Of a stretch of 64,000 nt of DNA, positions 55,136 to 64,000 are shown one piece after another (within the stretch, counting starts at the first letter, position 1; the number at the start of each line of letters is the position of its first letter). The stretch comes from Labia minor (lineage: Eukaryota; Arthropoda; Insecta; Dermaptera; Spongiphoridae): NCBI GenBank assembly GCA_963082975.1, contig OY720349.1, forward strand, positions 44,807,962-44,871,961, in the 5' to 3' direction. The position numbers were made by a program, and so were the translations under genes. The notes beneath the pieces were generated by a model that worked only from the letters and a program-made list of their open reading frames with translations, was not told where the DNA came from and ran no database searches.

Positions 55136-57851
55136 TAGACAAAATGCAAAGTTAGACTTGAGACAATTTATAGAAATTAACGGTATAAAACTATAGATAA
55201 ATTAACAATATATACATTCATTAATAATATTAATTTAAATTAATTGATTTATTTGTTTTTTTTTATTAAGTTCATTTATTATTTTTTTTAGATCATAGTT
55301 AATTTCCTCCCTTAAAAGAAACTTATCTAATTCTGTGGTGCTAGGAGATTTGAAAATTATTAGCCGCAACATTAAGATTTCGCTTACAGTTTCTGTTATG
55401 TCCGACCTCCATCCGACACTTATTTTCTCCCAAGTTTCTTGCTTCTCTGTCGCCCTCTTTTAATCACTTGATCTATATATTTAATTTTTTTGATTCGTTA
55501 TAATAAAATTTAAACAAATAAAAATTTTCACTTTGTTAATTTATATAAATTTCAATTAAAACTAATTGTGAGTCATACGCTTTGCCAAGACTGAATAATG
55601 TGTGTACAGAAATATTAAATGTTCTTAGCGAGATTTGATATAATGTTGTCCGATTTGTCCTTAATCTTAGAAAAAAAAATTATAAATTGCCTTCTCTTCC
55701 AGTCCAACTCATTTACCCATTCATGTTGCATAGGGCATCTTAATTTCTTAACACTCTGTTTTTTTTAATTTAAAATAGGAGAGAAAGATGTTTTAAATTA
55801 TATTCGAATAGTCTATATATTCTATAAATCAGTATTTTTTTCTGAATTTAATATCAAGTTGATTTTCAAAATTTTCTATTCTTATTCATATGATTGATTA
55901 CAGTTGTTAAAATTTAAACAGATTCAAATATTCTAATTTTTAAATTTATATACAATTTAATATTATTTTTTATTAATATCATATCAAAAAAAAAGAGAAT
56001 TTATTAAAAATTAAAAATAAAAAAAAGAAACCTATTAATAAACAATTAGAATAGAATACAATAATTTTGATTTAAAACAAATTAAAAAAAATACTCAATT
56101 TAAAAAAGACAAAAATTTAAAACATCTCGTTTATATCATTTGTCTAAAAAAATCATATTTTAATTTTAGATAACCAAGAAATCATTTTTGCACTTGAAAT
56201 ATAGTTGTAATTAATAATTGAAACAAAAACAAAAATAATATAATTTAGTCATTTTAATTGACGTTTTGAAAATATTTTTGTATTGATAAAACATTAAAAA
56301 CAATATATTATATGTTAGACATTTTTAGACATTAGACAAATTTATACCCTTCACTTTCAAATAGAAAAGAATAAATATTCAAATATATAGAAAGATTAAA
56401 TAAAAATTAAGTTAAATATGATGTAAATATTTTATTAAATTAATTAAAATGAGAACTTTTCAAATAAATTATTTATTTGAAATGATATATTTAAATATAA
56501 GAATTTAAAATAAAATATATTAATTCTTTGTTTGGGAATTGTTATAATTATTTAATTATGTGTAACATGAATCGACTTGCACAGACCATCCGTTATTTTT
56601 TGTACTATCACATCATAAAAAAGAATTTTTTTAACAAAATAAATAAAGAAAACATTTTAATAAATTATAATAGAATATAATCATCTAGATTTAAAACAAA
56701 TTTAAAAAATATACCCAATTTAAAAAAGTCAAAAATTTAAAAGAACTCCTTTATATTCTTTAAATTCTGAACAATGTACAGACAAAAACCTTTTTTTAAT
56801 ATATACAGATTATATATCCATACCTATTATAATCATTCAAATTTAATGAAGCACTGTCTATGACTTTAATAACTAAATAATTAATGAAAAAAGTAAACCT
56901 AAAATTATCAATATATTATTAAAATTCTTTGAGATGGTGTTTTAAATATATAAATAAACAAATAAAAGTTGAGTTTATTATTTATTATACATAAATTACT
57001 ATAATTATATAAATCAATAAAAAATCACAACAAAATTGATTAACATTTCTACAGCCATTTATATTTAATTTTTCAGAAAACATCTTTAGAATTTTCGTTT
57101 AAAAAAAAGTCATAAACTTGATTAGTATTTAAGTTTTATTTGAACGATTACTAAATCTTGATCCTATTATTTTTTTTTGCGTGAGTGAAAATGTTAAATA
57201 TCTCTGAAGAATTGAAAGAAAAAGGAATATGCAAATGAACAAATTAGCTAAACATATATTTTTAACATTTTATAGTTGGGGGTGAAATTTATATTTATAT
57301 TAACAAAAAAAAAAACCTTTAACATATGCGAAGTCAGATTTTATTAATTTATAAATTTAAAAGTAATATTCCTATATGTTTGAATAAAACATTTAAAAAT
57401 AATTTATTAAAATATTCAATTTTCATATTAAAAAAGAAAAAAATATTCATAATGAGGCCCATAAAAAGTTGTCGGTTATTGTTTTTAACTTAACTTTGTC
57501 TTCATGAGTATTATTTTTTTGTTTTTATTAAATAATATTATAACAAGTTTTAACACTCAAGCAATTTTTATTATAATTAATCTACGATATTAGTAGATTA
57601 ATTGAATACTAGATTTTCAATGAATAAAGATAATAATAATTATTTAGAACCAAAAATCAATTATTTACTGCATTTCTACCTTTAATCTTACATTAATAAA
57701 TCACAAATAGATAACAAATATCCGAAATATTTAAAATCCATTTATATTAACATAAGACATGTTAATATTATTGGATTTTACAAATTACCAATTTTTCAAA
57801 ATTATTTATTTAAATTTAATTTTATATTATTTATATTATATTTATTATTAT
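55136..57851. other. AT-rich region with a 130-bp dispersed direct repeat
   Basis: About 56011-56140 and 56635-56765 are clearly related (shared CCAATTTAAAAAAGTCAAAAA-type core with TTTAAAACAAATT). A mixed patch at 55325-55460 has TCTGTTATGTCCGACCTCC. No gene is recognised. Confidence 0.45.
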
Positions 57852-58037
57852 TGAGCGGAGCGGGTATTTATACCCATTTCCACTTATATAAGGGATATAT
57901 ATTAGTTATAGTTTAAAATAAGTAATTTTAAGTGACCCAAGGGAAAATATATATTATATAAGTGGCAACGGGTATAAATACCCGCCCCGCTTATAAGTGG
58001 CAGTCCCCGCAACGGGTACAAATACCCGCCCCGCTCA
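57852..58037. repeat. GC-tipped inverted repeat with duplicated right arm
   Basis: Left arm AGCGGAGCGGGTATTTATAC at 57854. The inverted right arm appears twice in tandem: ACGGGTATAAATACCCGCCC near 57968 and ACGGGTACAAATACCCGCCC near 58012. Each arm itself contains a GGGTATTTATACCC hairpin. It is about 185 bp long and non-coding. It may be a foldback/MITE-type element of unknown class. Confidence 0.7.
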
Positions 58038-58261
58038 TAGTGTGTTAATTATAATAATATAAATAATAATTCTTAATATAATTTTAATTAATTTAAAGAC
58101 TCTAAAATATGATTTTATTTTTTTGATGATAATACTTTTATTTTTCTATTTTTCTTGATGTTTTTGAATCCATCGATCGGTTGTCGTCGAATTTGGCTCT
58201 TTTATGAAAAAATAAATGATGATTTATTAAAGAAAATCTTTTGGAAATCTTAGCCATTTTC

Positions 58262-58905
58262 TAAATTGCGTTGAATCACCCTCAAAAGGGGCACTCCATC
58301 AATGGGGTTTCGTGACTCAGACCGGAATTCCGTTTCTTCGCGAGGGCATTTTTACCCTTATTGCAATGATTGTAGCCCCTACATTACAAGTATCCCACCC
58401 CATCACCGATCATATCGCGTGGGAAATGAATGCACAACGACACCCCCGACGAAATCTCCGTTGCTATCAAGGAGGCCGAAGTAACCCAACTGAGAAAGCC
58501 TTCCCGTGCATTCAATGAATCATGAAGTCATGCATTCAATGTCAATATTTTTGTTTTGGTCACGTTTCGTGGGAGCAAGGCAACTGCCTTTCTATTTTGT
58601 CTGATCTGGTCCCAAATTTGAAGTGTTGTGCAAACCTATTGCAATATGTCTCCTAATTGGAACAAGATGGATCGCTCCGGTGGCATAATTTTACCTGAAG
58701 GGGTCCTTTGAAGGAGTCGACCCCTTTGCAGTCACTCTCGTCACAAACGAATGCCTCTTTCTCGTACTCTTCTTTTACGCCCATTGATCCATCGACTTTG
58801 ACATTTTCTTCTAAAACATCAATAGAAGGATACAAACGATGCCTAATTTCCGGACAAATTGATGTCTTGTTATTCTTCTTTACTCAGCAGAATGTTCTCT
58901 AAGTT
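58262..58905. other. Large GC-rich island, possible enhancer or conserved non-coding element
   Basis: About 640 bp of balanced composition: AAAGGGGCACTCCATCAATGG, GAATTCCGTTTCTTCGCGAG, GATCATATCGCGTGGG, ATGAATCATGAAGTCATGCA. Several 60-68 codon frames overlap in conflicting phases and none looks like a protein domain. The longest such island in the window. Confidence 0.4.
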
Positions 58906-58988
58906 GACATTAATTCACTTTGCTAAATTTAACTTTTACTTTCTTCAACACTTTTGAAAAAAGAAATCACGACACGAACTGAGCGTTT

Positions 58989-59031
58989 ACGGATTAAGCT
59001 ACTGGATTTCTACTAGCTCAACTTAATCCGT
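58989..59031. promoter_or_regulatory. Inverted pair of K50-homeodomain-like sites
   Basis: ACGGATTAAG (58989-58998) and CTTAATCCGT (59022-59031) form a perfect 10-bp inverted repeat with inner AGCT/AGCT steps. GGATTA/TAATCC is the core bound by Bicoid/Otx/Pitx-class homeodomains. Hairpin or regulatory dyad; function inferred only. Confidence 0.4.
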
Positions 59032-59477
59032 GATTCGATTCACTAATGATAGGGTAATCAACTGATTTCTCTTGTAGATATTTTCCGCCTGAGTAAAAAC
59101 TTACCTATTGTATTATATGTATCATTTATATAGGAATATTTCTAAGAAAGACATTTTGGAAGAAAAGATTTTTATATTTTGTATTTCATTCACTACATTA
59201 TGAGATTTAAAAATTCATTTAAAAAACATTCCAGGTGACGGAATTAGCTTTTAGGGCTTTTTTAAACTTGTACGATGCGTGGTCCTGGGATTTGGCGTTG
59301 GGGAAGGGGGACTAGAAATGAATTCAATAAATGTATACCTGAATATCTATACTTTCTTAATATTTTAAAGGAATACCATTCTTTTTTAGTTGGAAATGTA
59401 TTAATGTATTAATATTTTTTTTATATATATTTTTTCGTATATATATTTGATCTTTTTGAATTAATTTATTAATTAAC
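59032..59477. other. AT-rich region; small mixed patch
   Basis: A patch at 59230-59320 with GATGCGTGGTCCTGGGATTT and GGGGAAGGGGG is unassigned. Confidence 0.4.
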
Positions 59478-60205
59478 CTCTCGAAGGATTTTTTTGAAAT
59501 TGACACCATAGATAATATTTATAAAGACAAATCGATCAGTATTGGTTTCAGTCTGGAGAAAAATCATCTTCAATAGTTTTTCTTAATTTAAATTTATATG
59601 ACGTCACTAACTAAGTCATCCATATTTGCCTTTCTTTTTTAATTGAAAATGGTTTTATATTTAAAATATTTTAAAATTTTTTATTTAATTTCGAAATAAA
59701 ATTAAAAATATTTATTTTACTAATATTTTAAAGTTAAATTACGAAATGTATTTATTAATCTTTCACCAAAAAAAAAAATCTAAAAGTTATCTTATTTCTT
59801 TTGCAAACATTTTAAGTTAATTTATGATATTTTAAAAACAATTTTTGAATCTGTTTTTGTCGTTTAGTTTTTTTGTTAATTCTTATAAATTTTGATTAGT
59901 TAATTTACTTATCTTTTTTATCTATTATTGCATTTCTATTTTATTAAATTATTAATTTATATTTATTTATTCATTGTTCTTTCATTAATTAATTTTTAGA
60001 TAGTTTTTTAATTTTTAATATTTTTTTACTAAAATATTACTTAAATTTTATTAACATTATTTATTATTATTGAGGGCCCCAAGATGCATTCATTTTAATC
60101 AGATTGATGCAATGATGTAACATTTAATAATTGTAATAAGTAATTAAAAAATTGTATATCAATATTTATATGGCGATAGCTCGGTGTTCCAGGTACTGTA
60201 ATAAT
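59478..60205 (+). repeat. Family E repeat copy E4 (longest)
   Basis: It aligns piecewise with E2 (59478-59550 and 59900-60160), E1 (59644-59850) and E3 (60060-60205). It also contains a segment (AAAAATCATCTTCAATAGTT, TTATATGACGTCACTAA) related to family A. E is therefore a composite repeat sharing a module with A. It ends with GATAGCTCGGTGTTCCAGG. Confidence 0.6.
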
Positions 60206-60394
60206 TGAATAGAGCAAGAGTTTAATATTATCATGTACATCTTATTACATGTTCATATTTAAATAATGGATTAGAAATCGGATCGGTTTTATTGAAGAAG
60301 ATATTGAAGAAGATAAAATTGTAATGATATATAATCTTGTCTTTTTATTTATGATGCTTAATTTAATTTCGAACAATATAAGTGAGTAGCATTC

Positions 60395-60790
60395 AAAGAG
60401 CGCTAATTGAAGTGGATGAATTCCCACCCCGTGACACCCTGACACTCAACTTGGCCTGTGAACGAATCCTATCCACGGTCTCTTCTATCTAAAAGAAATT
60501 CATTTAATAAAGCGTCCATCTGCTTGGCATTTTGCAATTAGAGCACTGTTTTGGAGCCCACGTGCTTTCCCACGAACAGCCCCTCTTGCTGGACACGTGG
60601 CTCTTAGAGGGTTGTGTCGGGTCGCGTGGCTTGCCAATGTCGCCCTTATGGCCCGAAATCCCAGGGTACAATGCCTTAATGCATGCATCGAACTAATGGA
60701 GAGCGAGACACACGCCTTTCTAATGAACTGATCGCGCAACGCTCTTTTTACTATACAATACCGCCATTTCATTAAAAGCAATCACGAGGA
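60395..60790. other. Large GC-rich island with two CACGTG E-boxes
   Basis: Balanced unique sequence with CACGTG at 60559-60564 and 60594-60599 (35 bp apart), GAGCGCTAATTGAAG, CTAATGGAGAGCGAG, CTAATGAACTGATCGCGCAA and GGAGCCCACGTGC. The 93-codon minus-strand frame (60500-60781) is the longest but has no recognisable domain. A strong enhancer or conserved non-coding candidate. Confidence 0.4.
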
Positions 60791-61108
60791 ACGTTTTAAT
60801 GATTCAACATTTGAAAAATAAACAAAAAAAAAAAAATAAAATTTGCTTTCGTTATTAATATAGTATTTATTTTTCTCACCAATATTTCAAAATTGAATTA
60901 AATTATAAATTTATGATTTAAAAAGTTTCAGTTTATAAAGAATAATTAATATAAATAAAATATTTTAATATTTTTTTTTTGATAAACAACTTATTTAAAA
61001 ATTATATGAAAAAATATTGACTAATCACTCCGGGATCTCTAAAATTTCTACATTTAAACTGTGAAAGTCTTTATTTATGAAAACAGTAAAGTTCTCTATC
61101 AAAGAACA
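60791..61108. other. AT-rich spacer; last 50 bp shared with B4 flank
   Basis: 61058-61108 is the reverse complement of 45285-45335. The rest is unremarkable. Confidence 0.5.
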
Positions 61109-61708
61109 TTTTTACTATCTCGCCACGAAAATTTTCGATGTCGAGATTTTGATGTTTTTGTACGTTTTGAAGATCCATGAGTCATTTTTACTAAGGTTGA
61201 GAAAAATGTCTGTGGATTAATGTGAGTGTGTGTGTATGTGTGTATGTAGACAAGATTACGCAAAAAAACGGTTTGAGTTAGAATAATGAAATTTGGTATA
61301 CGGGCATTATTCAAAATTCGTAGATTTCTATCAACTTTTGAGAAATGTAGCTCAACTTTAAGAGGGTCATTACCTGCAACGTTTTGATTTTGTTTGCTCT
61401 AAAGTGACTCTAAAAATAAAGATATATGTTTGATAATTTTTCACATGATTAATAATTGTATAAAACTGCTATATCTAGAATTTCAGCTTAGCTGAAAGTA
61501 CCAGAATTAATTTTTTAACAATGCAAATCTCACGCGCCAACACGTGACGTGGTGCCATCAACAAAGAGCCAAACATGCACTGGTTTAATAAATATTATTT
61601 ATTAATTTTAATTTATAATTTATAATTAATTAAATTTAATTCAAATATAATATATTATGTTATTTAATCCAATTCAAATTGCGAGTTAGTCGAGTGGAGA
61701 CACTCCAG
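61109..61708 (+). mobile_element. Family B copy B6
   Basis: It starts TTTTTACTATCTCGCCACG (hairpin half deleted, as in B4) and has a TGTGTGTGTATG microsatellite at about 61206-61246. CACGTG lies at 61541-61546. It ends GAGTTAGTCGAGTGGAGAC plus ACTCCAG. Confidence 0.75.
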
Positions 61709-62089
61709 ATTTTTATCTTCTAGTACCGTGAATAGAAACCCCCCTCTTCTCGATCAAATTAAAATAACAAAATAAAGGTCTTTTGTTTTATGTTGTTAAA
61801 ATATATAAAATATTTTCCAAATTGATTTCATTCCAATTAATTTATTTCAAACAAAATCTTTTGGAGTGATTTTTCTTTCAATTTTCATTTACTTGTCTTT
61901 TAGTTATCATACCATATTCTAATTTTTTTAATTTTAATTATTTATCTTACATTATGAAACTTCAACTTAGAATTTATTTTGTATGTTAAAATTAAAATTA
62001 AAAGACGGAATGTTTATTCGTTTTCGGTATGTCTTCTAAATATTTTTTTTTATAAAAAAAAGATATTTTTTCTTTCAAAGTCCTTAATC
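61709..62089. other. AT-rich region without genes
   Basis: No assignable feature. Confidence 0.5.
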
Positions 62090-62345
62090 CGAAGTAAACA
62101 CAAGTCCTAAGCCAGAAACGTCATTAACTCTGCACGTGTTGGGGATAATCTCGCCCCTCTCCCTCTCTTTTTTCGTTGATGCTCTCCCTGGTTAAGGGTG
62201 AAAATCGCAAACGTAAGAAACTCTCTTCTCATTTCTACAAACAAGCGCATAACGCTTCCATGTTTGTCCCTTCCTTTGTTTAATTTCAGTATCTTGATTG
62301 CCTTTTTGGATGAACCACACCAAAAATGGTATTTCATTAAATTAA
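62090..62345. other. GC-richer island with E-box
   Basis: It contains CACGTG at 62133-62138, GATAATCTCGCCCCTC, CCCTGGTTAAGGGTG (a GGTTAA/TTAACC-type dyad) and CAAGCGCATAACGCTTCC. The 87-codon minus-strand frame has no known domain. Confidence 0.35.
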
Positions 62346-62851
62346 TTGAACGAATCGTATAAAAAAACACATCAACGTAATTACTAAATTTATTATTTTA
62401 GACTTTTGAAACAATATAACATTCAATAAGCCTCATTATAAGTTTTTTCAATAGATTAATTACACCTGAACATGCAATTAAAAATCAGCAACAAGTAATT
62501 TTATTGTATCAATAAATATTTCACTCTTAGATTTACACATTCATTTATACAATCAAATTTAATAATTTTACATAATTCTATTTTTTATTAATTATATTTT
62601 TATTCTTTTTTTTTAGTGTAATAATTACACTAACTTTAAAAGAATAAAGTAAAATATTTTATTTTTTTTACTTGATAAAAAATTATAATTAAATTATAGA
62701 GATTATTGGTTAATTTATCCCTTAAATAACAAATTTAAGGTTTCCAATGCTTTGTAAGAATTCAATATTTTCTCTGAAATTTGCTGAATTTTTTGAAATT
62801 GAATAGTATAATAACAAAAGTTTGATTTCCAGCAACTGAATTTCTACATTC
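62346..62851. other. AT-rich region without genes
   Basis: A TGTAATAATTACA dyad lies near 62617. Nothing else is assignable. Confidence 0.45.
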
Positions 62852-63470
62852 TTTTTACTTTCCCGAAAACTTCGTATAAGGGAAGTATTGGAATCGTTCA
62901 AAAATTTCGACTTCGAGATTTCGATAGATCTTGACGTTTTAGACCTCCCTGAGTCGGAAAATACCATTTTTCGAATTATGTCTGTGTGTGTGTATGTATG
63001 GATGTATGGATGTATGGAATGTTTGTCAGTGAGCGAATTTACTCAGAAACTAATCAAGCTAGGATTTCGAAATTTGGTACACCGATATTATTCACAGTTT
63101 GTAGATTTCTTTCAAAATTTCGTCAAAATCGGTTAACCGGAAGTGGTACTTTACCTACACTGGTTGCGTTTACCTTTCAAGTAAAGTACCAGTTTGCTTC
63201 GAGATATTTGCTTCATATTTTTTATATAGATTTAAAAATATGGAACAAATTCAGATACCAAATTTCATCATGATCTGACTACCGGAAGTGCCATTTTACC
63301 TATACAAGTAGCGTTAGGTGTAAATTATAAATATATATAAGTGTTAAACCATTTTACTTTATAATTTCAATTAATTATTTTTTTTTTATTTTTATTGTTG
63401 TTAAAACAAAATAATAATAACCTTATTACCTATTTATATGCGGGAAAGTCTAGGGGAGGACACTCCCGAT
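62852..63470 (+). mobile_element. Family C copy C3
   Basis: It begins TTTTTACTTTCCCGAAAAC with hairpin partner GGGAAGTATTGG, and has a TGTGTATGGATG microsatellite at 62980-63018. It ends TATGCGGGAAAGTCTAGGGG and GAGGACACTCCCG. Overlapping 81-95 codon frames on both strands are repeat sequence. Confidence 0.75.
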
Positions 63471-63471
63471 T

Positions 63472-63751
63472 TTTATAGATAAAACTTTCTCATCTTCTAA
63501 GATTTAAGATTAAGTCCTCTATTTCTACTGGAAGTTTTAATAATAGACAAATCAGTGGTTTTCAATCTTTTTTTGTTTGGATTACTACTTGACAAGTTTT
63601 TTTCTTTTAGCTTAACTTATTTTGAATTTCTGCAAATTTTTAAACTTTTAATGGTCATTAGCTATCAAAACATTTTTCCAAATTATGGTTGATGTATTTA
63701 TTTCCTAAATATTTATAGATAAAACTTTCTCATCTTCTAAGATTTAAGATT
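63472..63751 (+). repeat. 40-bp direct repeat, 240 bp apart
   Basis: TTTATAGATAAAACTTTCTC and the following 20 bases to TTAAGATT occur identically at 63472-63511 and 63712-63751. The first copy directly follows family C copy C3. The interval contains a hAT-like end at 63552 (CAGTGGTTTTCAATC). The remaining sequence to 64000 is AT-rich with no gene. Confidence 0.65.
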
Positions 63752-64000
63752 TAGAAGATTTGTTAGACTAAAAGTTAAAAGAACTTAAAACAATATGAGG
63801 TCATATGGTTATTAAAAAACCTCGTAGATAATTGGTGGATGTCCTTAGTATTTCATTATTCTAAATATTTTTAAATAATTAATTTAATTTGTACTTATGA
63901 ATACCATTATAAAGAATTGAAAATCTAATGTAGTAAAAATTCCAAAATTAAAAATAATAATTAAATATAATCGTTGAAAGATGAATCCGAATTAATGTAT

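Overview
The window is eukaryotic nuclear DNA, roughly three quarters A+T by eye, with long homopolymer and (TA)n tracts, no bacterial-style gene packing and many decayed transposons. The mix of transposons (mariner, hAT, piggyBac-like, Helitron, Helentron-type non-autonomous elements, an RT-coding LINE and an LTR retrotransposon) suggests an arthropod, most likely an insect. The species cannot be named from sequence alone. I found no complete host protein gene, tRNA or rRNA. The region reads as a gene desert or a very long intron.

The centrepiece is a complete, apparently young LTR retrotransposon at 33002-37117. Its two 542-bp LTRs look identical base for base, and it is flanked by a 4-bp ATAT target duplication. 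The internal region has one 984-codon ORF encoding Gag, two CCHC zinc knuckles and a retropepsin. No reverse transcriptase, RNase H or integrase is encoded, so this is a Gag-only (TR-GAG type) non-autonomous element. In place of pol it carries a Lys/Glu-rich tract followed by a segment resembling the acidic-tract plus SHNi-TPR region of the histone H3 chaperone NASP. That segment has its own strongly TTA-biased leucine codons. I read it as a host gene fragment captured by a retroelement.

The rest is dominated by dispersed repeats. Three families of about 600 bp (called here A, B and C, 16 copies or fragments) share one plan: 5' TTTTTAC, a hairpin ending in GTATTG, a central simple repeat, a 10-13 bp sub-terminal inverted repeat, and a short hairpin at the 3' end. 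This is the plan of DINE-1/Helentron-associated elements. Other elements are one complete-looking Helitron (9995-11046) that contains a LINE fragment, a second Helitron 3' end (2943), four LINE 3' fragments, two internally deleted mariners plus two mariner fragments, a hAT MITE (48373-48752), a piggyBac-like MITE (43331-43683), and a repeat family E.

Between the repeats, about 20 islands of 150-700 bp are much richer in G+C than the background. They lack convincing ORFs, and many contain CACGTG E-boxes and homeodomain-type sites. They look like conserved non-coding or regulatory elements, though this needs comparative data. By position: 1-8.9 kb has two islands, a complex palindrome and family A copies; 9-11 kb the LINE and Helitron; 11.9-24.3 kb families A, B and C, mariner 1 and islands; 24-32.6 kb mostly AT-rich DNA and family E; 33-37.1 kb the LTR element; 37.6-53.4 kb repeats and islands; 54.6-64 kb mariner and LINE fragments, an inverted-repeat unit, two large islands, and further B and C copies.
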